From contig CAOLNK010000002.1 in the NCBI GenBank assembly GCA_948477625.1, forward strand, positions 86,826 to 150,825: 64,000 nucleotides of DNA, written 5' to 3'. Every line of letters starts with the position of its first letter. Within the stretch, counting starts at the first letter, position 1. The stretch comes from an uncultured Candidatus Saccharibacteria bacterium. Its GTDB lineage: Bacteria; Patescibacteriota; Saccharimonadia; Saccharimonadales; Saccharimonadaceae. Both the position numbers and the translations under genes were made by a program. A model generated the notes under the pieces. It made no database searches. It worked only from the letters and a program-made list of their open reading frames with translations, and was not told the origin of the DNA. Positions 7,685-16,455 of the stretch are shown in pieces.

Positions 7685-7775
7685 TATAATGAGAGAGCTT
7701 GGGGAAGTTGCAAGTCAATTCCCTGGCGGAAGTCCCATGGGGAAATTTTGCTTAGTAAAATCTATCCCCAGCGTC
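7685..7775 (+). promoter_or_regulatory. Promoter and structured leader before tRNA-Gln
   Basis: TATAAT (7685-7690) starts a transcript whose first 125 nt precede the tRNA. Within it TGGGGA-ATTTT-GCTTAGT-AAAAT-TCCCCA (7738-7770) forms a clear two-part hairpin with a 7-nt loop. Its outer arm copies the tRNA-Gln acceptor sequence (TGGGGA/TCCCCA). It may be a 5' processing structure or a decayed second tRNA. Confidence 0.45.
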
Positions 7776-7815
7776 GTTTAGATAAAGAAAACGAGTTTCC
7801 TTTGTCTTCGCTCCT

Positions 7816-7890
7816 TGGGGATTCGCCAAGTGGTAAGGCACTGGGTTCTGGTCCCAGCATTCGGGGGTTCGAATCCCTCATCCCCAGCCA
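7816..7890 (+). tRNA. tRNA-Gln (CTG anticodon)
   Basis: The acceptor stem TGGGGAT pairs with ATCCCCA, the anticodon stem is CTGGG/CCCAG around TTCTGGT, the T arm is GGGGG-TTCGAAT-CCCTC, and CCA is encoded. The anticodon CTG reads CAG. Confidence 0.93.
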
Positions 7891-7935
7891 GGCTCTATAG
7901 AATAGTTTTATTCTGTGGGGCTTGGTTTGGTTTTA
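7890..7935 (+). terminator. Terminator of tRNA-Gln
   Basis: AGGCTCTATAGAATA and TATTCTGTGGGGCTT form a long imperfect hairpin around a GTTT loop, followed by GGTTTGGTTTT on the plus strand. Confidence 0.6.
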
Positions 7936-8592
7936 GGACTTATAATCTTCAACTTCAGAAATATGCTCGTCACGGATTATAGTAGTAGGGTTGACTCGGC
8001 TGGCGTCGAGTTTGTTACGGATGTCAATAACTTGTTGCGGTGAAAATGGTGGGCGTGGGCTGACGGCGCCATCAAGAGTGGCAGTGAGCTCGGCCTGGGT
8101 GCAAACGTGACAATCGGGCGGGAGATTGTCGATGACTTTGAGGGTGACGTCGCCACCGAAGACGATGACAGAATAAAGTGGCACGATAGTGCCGAAAATT
8201 GTGGCGATGGCGGAAACGTGGGAGGCATTTTGGCGGACAGGACTATAAAATTGGTGCTTATTTTTGCCATAAGCGGAAACTTGGGTCCAGTGAACGCGGT
8301 TGCCGTGGCCGTAAATCCAACCAAGGTGACCTTTGGATTCAAAAATGAAGATTCCCCGTTCGTCGATGGCGAGGCAATCGATTTGCAGAAGTTCGGCGTC
8401 GGAAACAACGTGATTTTTGATGTAGCGAGAATTGGGATTAGAGTCGGGCTTAGGAAAATAGCAATCGACGAGGATATTCTGGGGGTCAAAGATTTTTTCA
8501 AGACTAAAAACTAGGCGAGTTTCGGCGGGAGTGAGTTTAACGGGATAGGGTGAAGTAATTTTGGTGCCTGGGATTTTGTATGGTGGTTCCAT
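7933..8592 (-). CDS. NERD-domain protein (nuclease-related), 219 aa
   Basis: The start at 8592 (MEPPYKIPGTK) is preferred because the longer frame upstream is Ser/Thr-biased and overlaps the divergent gene. Residues about 55-165 match the NERD fold: AELLQIDCLAIDERGIFIFESKGHLGWIYG with Asp and Glu-Ser-Lys active-site-like residues, then WTQVSAYGKNKHQFYSPVRQN. NERD proteins belong to the PD-(D/E)xK-like nucleases and are thought to act in DNA processing or repair. A C-terminal tail of about 60 residues is unassigned. Confidence 0.8.
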   Translation of the reverse strand: MEPPYKIPGTKITSPYPVKLTPAETRLVFSLEKIFDPQNILVDCYFPKPDSNPNSRYIKNHVVSDAELLQIDCLAIDERGIFIFESKGHLGWIYGHGNRVHWTQVSAYGKNKHQFYSPVRQNASHVSAIATIFGTIVPLYSVIVFGGDVTLKVIDNLPPDCHVCTQAELTATLDGAVSPRPPFSPQQVIDIRNKLDASRVNPTTIIRDEHISEVEDYKS

Positions 8593-8734
8593 AACATAAT
8601 TAAAGCATAAACGAATTATAGGAGCAAGTTTTCGTGTTATTGAACAATCTGTACAATATTTTGGGATTTTGGCAAGAACGTTGGTGAAATCTGATCTAAA
8701 GTGGAGAGTGGAGGTAGAGAGTGATGTAGGAGAA

Positions 8735-9631
8735 ATGTTAAAAGTTGTAGTTTTTGATAGTGGTTGGGGCGGTGAGCTGGTGGCAGATTTTTTGATGGAC
8801 GAGCTCACGACGGTGGAGGTAGTGCGAGCAATTGATTGGACGCACGCGCCATACTGCGGTAAAAGTGTCGATGAGATTTGTGCGTTGGCGGATGCGGCTT
8901 TGCAGCGACATATCGGTGAAGCGGATGTGATTGTGTTAGGTGGCTATGCAGTATCATTGGCGCTGGACTTTTTGTGTGAAAAGTATCCGTGGCAGAAATT
9001 TGTGGGCATGGGGATAAACTATGATAAGGTGTTGCGGTCGCGGACTTTTCCGGGGCAAGTAGTATTATTGATGGATAGGCTGACGAGTGAATCGGAATTA
9101 CGTCAAGAGTTACGCAATGCTTTGCCATATTCGACTTTGATTATTCCGGATTGTACCGGTTGGGAAGAATTGATAAATGAGAATCTAATGACGGAAGAGA
9201 TTTTGCGTCGGGATTTGGGCTATGATTTTGTATTGACGCCGGTGAGAAAAAATCGCAGGGCCACAATGAATGGTGGTGGAGTTCTTGCTGGGTTGGCGAC
9301 GCAGACGAAACATGGGTCGGAGAAGCTTGATGATAAAAAGCAGGCTCTAAAAGCGGCGATTGCGAAGTTTGCACAGGCGGCTGAATCGGCGGCGAATGAT
9401 GAGCGCATGGGGGCAAAGAAGGTGGCGGAACAAAACGAAGCGATTGAGCGCCGGAATGAACTGCGGCCAGATGTGGTATTGTTATTGAACACGCATTTTT
9501 GGGAGATTAAGTTGGAACTAGAAGGATTGTTCGGCTATAAAGTGCGGGTGCTGGATTTTCGAGAGAAACTTCTGCATGACGTGTGTAGTGCTTTGAAACT
9601 ACGTGGCGTGCATGGGAGGAGGGCGAAATGA
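8735..9631 (+). CDS. Asp/Glu-racemase-fold protein with a degenerate active site
   Basis: The start at 8735 has AGGAG five nt upstream. The first residues, MLKVVVFDSGWGGELVADFL, match the MurI-type opening. In glutamate racemases a CNT motif follows; here the aligned stretch reads VIVLGGYAVSLALDF, so the first catalytic Cys is absent. The second (GCTHYP in the family) appears as DCTGWE. Beyond residue about 200 a long charged helical tail replaces the usual end. It is probably not an active racemase, and may be a regulatory or binding protein. The next gene (PemK-like) overlaps it by 4 bp. Confidence 0.65.
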   Translation: MLKVVVFDSGWGGELVADFLMDELTTVEVVRAIDWTHAPYCGKSVDEICALADAALQRHIGEADVIVLGGYAVSLALDFLCEKYPWQKFVGMGINYDKVLRSRTFPGQVVLLMDRLTSESELRQELRNALPYSTLIIPDCTGWEELINENLMTEEILRRDLGYDFVLTPVRKNRRATMNGGGVLAGLATQTKHGSEKLDDKKQALKAAIAKFAQAAESAANDERMGAKKVAEQNEAIERRNELRPDVVLLLNTHFWEIKLELEGLFGYKVRVLDFREKLLHDVCSALKLRGVHGRRAK

Positions 9632-10023
9632 TGAACACTAAGCAAGAGTTTAATGATTGGATTGAAGTAAAGATAGATGTTAACCATCGTGGTCTTAAAT
9701 TTAATTTTAGTGAGGGTGAGGTTTGGTGGTGTGCGATTGGCCGGAATGTTGGGGTGGAGATTAATGGTAAAGGTAAAGAATTTGTAAGACCAGTATTTGT
9801 TTTACGAAAACTAAATAAAAGAAGTTTTATGGCCGTTCCGTTGACATCACAAGAGCATTCTGGCGCATGGTATGTTAATTTTAGATTTAAGAATATGCAA
9901 GAGTATGCTGCTTTGTCGCAAGTCAGAATAGTGAGTGCAGCGCGTTTATATCGGCGTATTGGTAGAGCTGACGAGATGGATGTTTTGCGGATTAGACAAG
10001 GTTTTCATGATTTGTTTTTGTAG
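9628..10023 (+). CDS. PemK/MazF-family endoribonuclease toxin-like protein
   Basis: The 131-aa protein has the PemK/MazF barrel pattern: GEVWWCAIGRNVGVEINGKG, then RPVFVLRKLNKRSFMAVPLTS and, near the end, LSQVRIVSAARLYRRIGRAD. Family members cut mRNA at short motifs and are usually paired with an antitoxin. Here no typical antitoxin is adjacent: the gene overlaps (ATGA) the end of the degenerate racemase-like gene, which is the only candidate partner. Two consecutive ATG codons make the exact start uncertain by one residue. Confidence 0.8.
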   Translation: MMNTKQEFNDWIEVKIDVNHRGLKFNFSEGEVWWCAIGRNVGVEINGKGKEFVRPVFVLRKLNKRSFMAVPLTSQEHSGAWYVNFRFKNMQEYAALSQVRIVSAARLYRRIGRADEMDVLRIRQGFHDLFL

Positions 10024-10034
10024 AGAATAAATAC

Positions 10035-10054
10035 CTCCAATCTTGCGATTGGAG
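10035..10054 (+). repeat. Hairpin after the PemK-like gene
   Basis: CTCCAATC-TTGC-GATTGGAG is a perfect 8-bp stem with a 4-nt loop, 12 bp past the stop. It lacks a T tract, so it is at best a weak terminator. Confidence 0.5.
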
Positions 10055-10116
10055 TAAGCGAGAGATCCTCGAAAAATTATATCTCTATTATACCAAATCG
10101 GATTATAAAAGTCAAC

Positions 10117-10146
10117 AAAATCTCCTCTAAAAATAGAGGAGATTTT
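10117..10146. terminator. Bidirectional terminator between PemK-like and LCP genes
   Basis: AAAATCTCCTCTA and TAGAGGAGATTTT form a 13-bp perfect stem with T-rich flanks on both strands, shared by the convergent genes. Confidence 0.85.
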
Positions 10147-10159
10147 GTAAGAATATAAT

Positions 10160-12142
10160 TTATTTCTCGGTGAGGGTGAGGCTAGAGAGGGGCTCGCCGT
10201 TGATGATGGCTGTAATATTATCGTGGGCGGTTTTGACGGTAGCCAGGTTTGGCTCCATCACGTAAAGTAACTGTTGTCCCATAGAATAAGTGTAATTGTG
10301 AGAGTCGCTACCATTGAGGCTGTATTGACCAATTTTCCAAGAAGGCATGTTTTGGAGCTGCATCTTAACTAAACTACTGATTTCGTCTTTGCCAATGTTA
10401 GTGGTGAGACAGTTGGCGAGGTTGTCGAGGATTTCGGCATACTTGGTGAGGATGACAGTGGAACTGCTAATCTTCTTGATGATGGCGCTAATGACGTCTT
10501 GTTGGTTTTGGACGCGATGGCGATCACCAGTGGCGTAGCCGTAACGTTCACGGGCGAAGGCTAGTGCTAATTTGCCGTCCATGTGTACGTTGCCTTTAGG
10601 GATAGTGATGCCACCACCGTGGAGTGGGGTAATTTGTTGATCGGAATAAACTTCAATGCCGCCAATAGTATCAACTAAGTTCACAACGGTGGAAAAGTTG
10701 ACTTTGAGATAGTAATCAATCTTGATGTCGAGTAGATCTTCGAGTGTTTGCATAGACATCTGTACACCATAAATGCCAGCATGTGTAAGCTTGTCGCGGG
10801 AGCCAGTGGTGCCGTGAAGCTGGACGTAATAGTCGCGGGGGATGGAGGTGAGCAAGACTTCGTGGGTTTCGGGATTGACGGTGGCGAGCATGTTGACGTC
10901 GCTACGGCCACGTTGCATGTTGGACATGTCGCCATAAGCGTCAATACCACTAATATAAACCGTGAATGGCTCGGTAGCAATGTTGATGTTGACTTCATTG
11001 GCAGCTTCGGCGGTGTCAACGCGGACTTCAATGGTGTAGAGGACACGAGTGGTGGCGCTGAAACGTTCGTCGCCATCTTCAGCTAAATCGTCGAGGACTT
11101 CTTGGTGGACAGCACTGATGAGTACGGCGTCAGCTTCGTGGCTGCTGAGACTATCGGCGAGTGCGCTAATTGAATCAACAGTCTTTAGGTTGAGTTTGAC
11201 TAGAGTTTGAAGTTTCTTGATGGCTTCTTGATAGATGTCGATGTTTTCGTTGTAGGTTGCGATGGTCTTATCGCGGAGGTCGTGAATTTCTTGATAAGGC
11301 GAATCTTTTTCTACCACTACGTAATAGCTCTCAGTAAGATAATCTTGGCCTTTGAGACTATCAAAGAAGTCGAAGGTCTTGTCAAGGTAGGTAATACCGA
11401 AGATATAGATGGCACTGAAGATGATGGAAAGCATAAAGAATGGAACTTTGATGGCAGGTTTGACTTTGCGGTGTACCATGGTGATACTAAATCCAACTGC
11501 GATGACAGCAAGCACGACGAGCGCGGGCATGAGATACATATTTGGCAGAAGGTTGATAGAAACTACCATAGCGCCAAGGACGGCACTACTTACAAGAAGT
11601 AAAAGTGAAAGTACGGCGCCAATGATCCGGAAGACTTTGCGTGGTTTAGAATCGAGCTTAAGGGTCTTGGACTTGGCAGATTTCTCAGATTTTTTTTCCG
11701 GAACTTTGTCGTTGCCGTCATAATCATCGACGCGCTTTTCCAAGTCGCTCCAATCCATTTCGGTATTGCCGGCAGTAGTTTTGCTACGATCGGCAGGAAT
11801 GGTGAAGGAATCGATGACTTTGCCAGATTTTTCGGTAGTAGGCTTTTTGGCTGGGGTAGATTTAGCTTTGGTAGACGGGGATTTTTTGCTGGAGGTCTTG
11901 GTGCTGGTAGATTTGGACCCTGCAGTTTTTTTGGCAGGTTTGACATCGGCTAACTTGGGAGAAGTTTTGGTGTCACTGGTTTTGCTATTTGCGGCTTTTG
12001 TTGTCTTAGGTTTGGCGGAAACAGACCTGGTTGAAGCGCTACCTTTGACGGTGACTTTGGCAACCTTGGTCTTTGGCTTGGTGTTAGAACTAGTGCTCTT
12101 TTTGGCGGTCGACTTGTTGGAAGTTGATTTAGTTTCTGGCAT
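10160..12142 (-). CDS. LytR-CpsA-Psr (LCP) family glycopolymer ligase
   Basis: This 660-aa protein begins with about 165 Lys/Ser/Thr-rich cytoplasmic residues, followed by two to three membrane helices (about 168-260), an extracellular linker domain and the LCP catalytic domain (about 400-560). The latter shows DVNMLATVNPETHEVLLTSIPRDYYV, with the arginine that holds the polyprenyl pyrophosphate, and LAFARERYGYATGDRHRVQNQQ. LCP enzymes transfer lipid-linked glycopolymers to peptidoglycan. It lies just downstream of the polysaccharide cluster and is the obvious anchoring step. It has its own TATAAT at 12189-12194. Confidence 0.92.
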   Translation of the reverse strand: MPETKSTSNKSTAKKSTSSNTKPKTKVAKVTVKGSASTRSVSAKPKTTKAANSKTSDTKTSPKLADVKPAKKTAGSKSTSTKTSSKKSPSTKAKSTPAKKPTTEKSGKVIDSFTIPADRSKTTAGNTEMDWSDLEKRVDDYDGNDKVPEKKSEKSAKSKTLKLDSKPRKVFRIIGAVLSLLLLVSSAVLGAMVVSINLLPNMYLMPALVVLAVIAVGFSITMVHRKVKPAIKVPFFMLSIIFSAIYIFGITYLDKTFDFFDSLKGQDYLTESYYVVVEKDSPYQEIHDLRDKTIATYNENIDIYQEAIKKLQTLVKLNLKTVDSISALADSLSSHEADAVLISAVHQEVLDDLAEDGDERFSATTRVLYTIEVRVDTAEAANEVNINIATEPFTVYISGIDAYGDMSNMQRGRSDVNMLATVNPETHEVLLTSIPRDYYVQLHGTTGSRDKLTHAGIYGVQMSMQTLEDLLDIKIDYYLKVNFSTVVNLVDTIGGIEVYSDQQITPLHGGGITIPKGNVHMDGKLALAFARERYGYATGDRHRVQNQQDVISAIIKKISSSTVILTKYAEILDNLANCLTTNIGKDEISSLVKMQLQNMPSWKIGQYSLNGSDSHNYTYSMGQQLLYVMEPNLATVKTAHDNITAIINGEPLSSLTLTEK

Positions 12143-12188
12143 GTGATTCCCTATTCCCCATTGGCTAAATGTTTAAAATCTGTATATT

Positions 12189-12194
12189 ATTATA
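12189..12194 (-). promoter_or_regulatory. -10 box of the LCP gene
   Basis: TATAAT on the minus strand with TGC before it, 46 bp upstream of the LCP start and just behind the end of the acyltransferase pseudogene. Confidence 0.6.
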
Positions 12195-12204
12195 GCACGA
12201 AAAA

Positions 12205-13252
12205 CTATAGGATTTTCTTGATAATGGGGATTTTTTGGATTAGAAGACTGACCCCGAGACTCAGACATAGGATTACGCATGTGTATGCCAGGCTACCTGG
12301 CAGATTGCATAACCATGTAATCTGCTGCACGTACGCCTTAGTGAGTTTTATGAGGATGAGGTGAATAAAGTATATGCCGAGGGTATTACGTGAAATGACA
12401 GTGGCTAGCTTGTTGTATGTTCTGCAATTGAGACATAGGAAGTAAATAAATATAACATTTAAAAGTATGAAGATGGAGTCATAGCCATTAAATACGACGT
12501 CCCATGACCAGAATTAGTGTGAGCTGATAGAATAGATAAGGCCGAGGCCGAAGAGCCCAACGCAACTTATCAAAATGCCTATAATTGATAGAAGATTTCT
12601 AGTCTTTTGCGGTATTTTGACAATCTTGTCTTTGAAATGATATGCTATGCCACCGAGACAGAAGTAGGTCAGTGCCCATCCTCTATTGTTGAAGAATGGA
12701 TTATACATATTGAAATAGTTTTTATTATTGATATTAATTGGTGCACCGACAAAGAATCTAGTTGTGTCTAGAACATGGTTTAATAAAGTATTACCGATAG
12801 TTAGAAAGATAATTATGATAAAGAAATAGAAGAAGACTTTTCTGTTTGTGTCGAAGGCATTTTTTAGGAGTGGGAAAAAGATATAAGCTGTGACTAGACT
12901 GCCCATAAACCAAAGATGTTCGTTCCATTGCATTTTGCGGTACCAAACATCTTGTAAAAAGTCTTTAATGCCAAAGAACTCTTGTTTAATGAACATGAGG
13001 ATGAAAATTGTGACAGTACTCCATATGGTGGTTAAGATAATTAGTCGTATGACTTTCGAGAAGTGACGCTTGAGGTCTATCTTTTTGCTAAATAAAAGAT
13101 ATCCATTAGCAAAGAAAAACAATGGTACGCAAGTTGATAGAATGGTGCAAAAGAAATAATGTAAATAGTTGAAATTGTATGAGAATAGTGAGCCATGGTA
13201 TACAATAACCATGAAGATGGCAATCGTTTCGAGATAATCTATCTAATAGAGA
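12205..13252 (-). pseudogene. Acyltransferase-3 family O-acyltransferase, interrupted by in-frame stops
   Basis: One frame reads through an acyltransferase-3 membrane enzyme: the N-terminal IDYLETIAIFMVIVYHG, the middle LWFMGSLVTAY and the C-terminal NTLGIYFIHLILI. It is broken by TAG just before the first conserved residues (KRLY*IDYLE) and by TAA at 12514-12516 (SISSH*FWSWD). The second stop could be a single change from CAA. No ATG precedes the conserved start; translation from 13212 would give only the middle part. It is the last cistron of the polysaccharide cluster and would have O-acylated the glycan. Confidence 0.8.
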
Positions 13253-13255
13253 CGT

Positions 13256-13966
13256 TTATTGGTAGTGTTTATGTGTGTTGTTCTCTGTATAGTATGCTTT
13301 TGTTAGATAGTTAATAGTGCATTCTAGAGGGTCGTAGACGTTTTTATGGATACTATTTTTACATATGCTATAGAGGACGGGTAATTCAGTGCAACCCAGT
13401 ATAACGTTCTGCTCTTGAAAATTATTAACAGTATTTATAAAATCTTTTTTAATATCCTCCGTGACTCGATGTGTTTTAACGGCTTCAATCCAGGCACGGG
13501 TTTGCCTCTCATCATTTTCTATATAACTGATATTGTATATTTGAAGTGATTTATCATAGATTTTAGTGAGATATGTTCCTTCAGAAGCTATTAGTCTACA
13601 CCTAGTGACGTTATTAGTATTTAGCGTTTGGGCGAGTAGATCTATAATATGTATGATTTTCTTTTCATACCCTGGATGTTGCTCGTAGATAGCATTAAGA
13701 TAATAGTGTGATGTGTTGCATAGTAACACAATATAGTCGCACTTATGAGCGATCATCATTTGAATTGACTCAATGAGCGATGCTACGATTTCTTTTGTTT
13801 TTTCACCATATAATATACCGCGAACGCGACTTGGAATATCGCATCGGTTATCTATGATAATGCGAGGGCGGTCCCATTCTTTTTGTGCTGGAAAAGCGTC
13901 GATGAGACGACGAAAGTAATCCACTGTAGCAATGCTTCCCATGCCTCCAACTAGCCCTATGATCAT
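13256..13966 (-). CDS. Aspartate/glutamate racemase family protein
   Basis: The 236-aa protein has the two-lobed Asp/Glu racemase pattern with both catalytic cysteines: MIIGLVGGMGSIATVDYFRR at the start, IVLLCNTSHYY (first Cys, residue about 82) and VILGCTELPV (second Cys, about 192). It should interconvert an acidic amino acid or a relative by a two-base mechanism. It overlaps the HAD-cytidylyltransferase gene by 4 bp, so it probably supplies the substrate for that step or an amino-acid decoration of the surface glycan. Confidence 0.85.
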   Translation of the reverse strand: MIIGLVGGMGSIATVDYFRRLIDAFPAQKEWDRPRIIIDNRCDIPSRVRGILYGEKTKEIVASLIESIQMMIAHKCDYIVLLCNTSHYYLNAIYEQHPGYEKKIIHIIDLLAQTLNTNNVTRCRLIASEGTYLTKIYDKSLQIYNISYIENDERQTRAWIEAVKTHRVTEDIKKDFINTVNNFQEQNVILGCTELPVLYSICKNSIHKNVYDPLECTINYLTKAYYTENNTHKHYQ

Positions 13967-15225
13967 TTTTGGTCCTTGAAATTATTAGCAATCCACTGAA
14001 TTGCGCTTTGATAATCGTTTGGAGTGTCGATTTCCTTCTCACGAATCAATTCGTACTTTAAAGGTAGCAAGGGCTCGATGATCTGGTAGGTGTGTCCATC
14101 CGTGTATTGTATTTTTGAAGTATCCAACATAGTAACTCCGGTCCATTCAAAATCGCCGGTTTGTCTGGAAAAGCCCGTCACTTTTTCATCACAAGTGATT
14201 GTCAGTACAGGGTCGTCGGTTGATTTTGGGCATACTCCAACAAATTCATGCTCTATAGTGAGAATTTTCTTTATATCGTCTGGGTGCATGATAACATCAC
14301 CGTCAATTGTTAGTATGAACTTTTTGCCAAAATGAGCCGCTAGTGAAACGCTGGCCCCGGTGCCATTGTTTTTGTAGTTATGATTGTAGACAAATATAAC
14401 ATCCTTGCGGATTTGCGTTACCGTATCTATAACTTTTTGTGCTTGATAGCCAATGACGATGCGTATATCGCATGTGTCTGGTAAGTATTTTAGAGTATGT
14501 GCAATTAATGGTTCGCCTTCTATGTCAATGAGTGCTTTGGGCTTTCCGGCGCCCAGTCTAGTCCCCATACCAGCACAAGATATAATAACCGAGCGGTCTG
14601 GTTGATCTTGATTATCGCGTCCTGCTATTGCTGTGAGTAGCTCGTATAGTTTGTCATCGTCATAAATAGAGTAGTCTGATACATTGTGTAATATCGGTGA
14701 TATTGTCCGTACTCCTCCAAAGGAAATTCCAATATCGGCTTTTTTGATAAGTTCATAGTCATTGCTTCCGTCACCTATAGCAACAACTCGGGCTTGATCT
14801 GCAAAATGGTTTAAAGCATCAATTTTATTATTAATTGTTATTTGCCCAGTTAAACTGTCATTTTGCGCTTCTGCATGTGAGCAAAAGCAATGGTCGAGCA
14901 TATTATATCTTTTCAAGAAGTCATAGATCCAGACGTCAAGGTTGTTGGTGACTATATAACAGTTCTCGCGGTTTTCTTGTATGAACTTAATAATTGAGGG
15001 ATTGATCTCAATTTCTGAAACTATTTTGGAGACTTCGGAAACCGGAATTTGTGACAAAATATTTACTCGCATTCTAAAACTGTCAGCGAAGGGTAAATCC
15101 CCCATCATAGTTTTTTCTGTTAGCTCACGCATTTCCCTCTCTTTGCCGATCTTTTTGGCGATCGTGGGAAGGATTTCTTGTCTTGTAATTGTTGAATCTA
15201 GGTCAAATAAAAATACAGTATGCAT
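13963..15225 (-). CDS. HAD phosphatase - nucleotidyltransferase fusion
   Basis: Residues 1-200 are a SerB-like HAD phosphatase: DLDST (8-12), TNN near 93 and GDGSND (151-156). Residues from about 212 are a sugar-phosphate/phosphocholine-type nucleotidyltransferase with GMGTRLGAGKPKAL (219-232) and a metal-binding Asp in TIDGDV. The second half resembles CTP-dependent enzymes such as LicC or PntC. The fusion suggests making a CDP-activated small group for the glycan, with the phosphatase removing a phosphate before or after. The exact substrate cannot be read from sequence. Confidence 0.8.
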   Translation of the reverse strand: MHTVFLFDLDSTITRQEILPTIAKKIGKEREMRELTEKTMMGDLPFADSFRMRVNILSQIPVSEVSKIVSEIEINPSIIKFIQENRENCYIVTNNLDVWIYDFLKRYNMLDHCFCSHAEAQNDSLTGQITINNKIDALNHFADQARVVAIGDGSNDYELIKKADIGISFGGVRTISPILHNVSDYSIYDDDKLYELLTAIAGRDNQDQPDRSVIISCAGMGTRLGAGKPKALIDIEGEPLIAHTLKYLPDTCDIRIVIGYQAQKVIDTVTQIRKDVIFVYNHNYKNNGTGASVSLAAHFGKKFILTIDGDVIMHPDDIKKILTIEHEFVGVCPKSTDDPVLTITCDEKVTGFSRQTGDFEWTGVTMLDTSKIQYTDGHTYQIIEPLLPLKYELIREKEIDTPNDYQSAIQWIANNFKDQK

Positions 15226-15252
15226 ATTTTTTCTCTTGTTTTATGTATTATA

Positions 15253-16455
15253 TCATAACTCTAAAATTTTTGCTAGGCGTTCACAAGACTTTGTATCATG
15301 AAAATTATAAATAAAATTACGTATCTGCTGACGTTTTGCACGGTAAGGGTCTTTTTCTTGGGCTATGTCTTTAATGAAATCCTGTAAGTCATTCAGTGTA
15401 TAGATCTCCTTGCCCGCTATTAAAGAGTGAATATCATCTACGACAAATCCAAGTTTATAATCTTGCATATCATCTAAAACATATGCAATTGGCCTGTTGA
15501 TCTGTAAAAATTCATATGCTGCGCCAGAATAGTCACTGACCAGGGCGTCAACACTTTTCATTAGACGATAATTATCTATTTTCTTTTCTTTGACAGTTGA
15601 TGCAGTAAGGACTTTAATATTAGATCTATTCGTAATTTTGAGACTACCAATGTCTTGTTTTGGGTGTAGTTTTATGATTAAACAAATATCATGCTTCATG
15701 AGAAAATCGTTTAATTCGTTATATTCGTCTAGTTTTTGTATTAAAGGTATTCCTAGCGCCTGTTCCTTGGTGCTATCGTTGCGTTGATAGGCTATGCCTT
15801 TACGGAAAGTCGGCATCCAAAGAATGGTTTTTTTATATTTTTTGGCAGTCAACTTTTTTAGCTCTGAACTGCCATCTTCATTCAGAAGTATGTCGTGTGC
15901 GGGGTATCCAACATATATAAAACGTGGGTCTTTATTAGTAAGAGACCATTGTTTTGCTTGTATTGGCATGTATTGCTTTGACTGCATCAGGATATAATCG
16001 ATATTGTCGGCTAAAATGATTTTTCCTTTACTAGCTTTGAGTCCGCCAGCTCCATGCGAGCAATATGTTAGACACTGATTTGACTTCGTTTTTCTACCAC
16101 CTTCGCAGTCGAATAACATGTATTTGTAGGTGCACATATAGTAAGCTTTCCTAAAACTCGGTCCATTTAGTGGGACGGTTGTTACGTTATATGGCAATTG
16201 AACTTTGTATTTTCTACGCACGAGCCAAACAATCTTATATTTTTTATTGAGCTCATTTTTAATAAGATAATCATAGAATGCACCACCATTGCAATCGAAA
16301 TCGTTGTGGCTTTCTAGTACGATGATGTTTTTAAGCGGACGTCGTTTATAGAATACTAGTAGAACCCTTTCTAAAAATAACTCGATCTTGTATTGCCATA
16401 GTACAGTTAACGCGCGCTTGACTCCCTTCTCTCGTAGGTATTGGACTATCTTCAT
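15253..16455 (-). CDS. CDP-glycerol glycerophosphotransferase family (TagB/TagF-type) enzyme
   Basis: The 400-aa protein follows the TagF-type pattern: IIVLESHNDFDCNGGAFYDYL (family: ESHP..NTYALYEYL), a HGAGGLK loop in place of the usual HGTPLK, ILWMPTFRKG, LIIKLHPKQD and SDYSGAAYEFLQINRPIAYV. These enzymes transfer polyol-phosphate or related groups from a CDP donor, as in teichoic acid synthesis. It stands next to the HAD-cytidylyltransferase fusion, which could make its CDP-linked donor. Confidence 0.88.
   Translation of the reverse strand: MKIVQYLREKGVKRALTVLWQYKIELFLERVLLVFYKRRPLKNIIVLESHNDFDCNGGAFYDYLIKNELNKKYKIVWLVRRKYKVQLPYNVTTVPLNGPSFRKAYYMCTYKYMLFDCEGGRKTKSNQCLTYCSHGAGGLKASKGKIILADNIDYILMQSKQYMPIQAKQWSLTNKDPRFIYVGYPAHDILLNEDGSSELKKLTAKKYKKTILWMPTFRKGIAYQRNDSTKEQALGIPLIQKLDEYNELNDFLMKHDICLIIKLHPKQDIGSLKITNRSNIKVLTASTVKEKKIDNYRLMKSVDALVSDYSGAAYEFLQINRPIAYVLDDMQDYKLGFVVDDIHSLIAGKEIYTLNDLQDFIKDIAQEKDPYRAKRQQIRNFIYNFHDTKSCERLAKILEL

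Noticed and set aside
12205..13252. Stop-codon reassignment as explanation for the interrupted acyltransferase
   Set aside because: The two stops are TAG and TAA, while all other genes use these as normal ends; the known recoding in related phyla concerns TGA.
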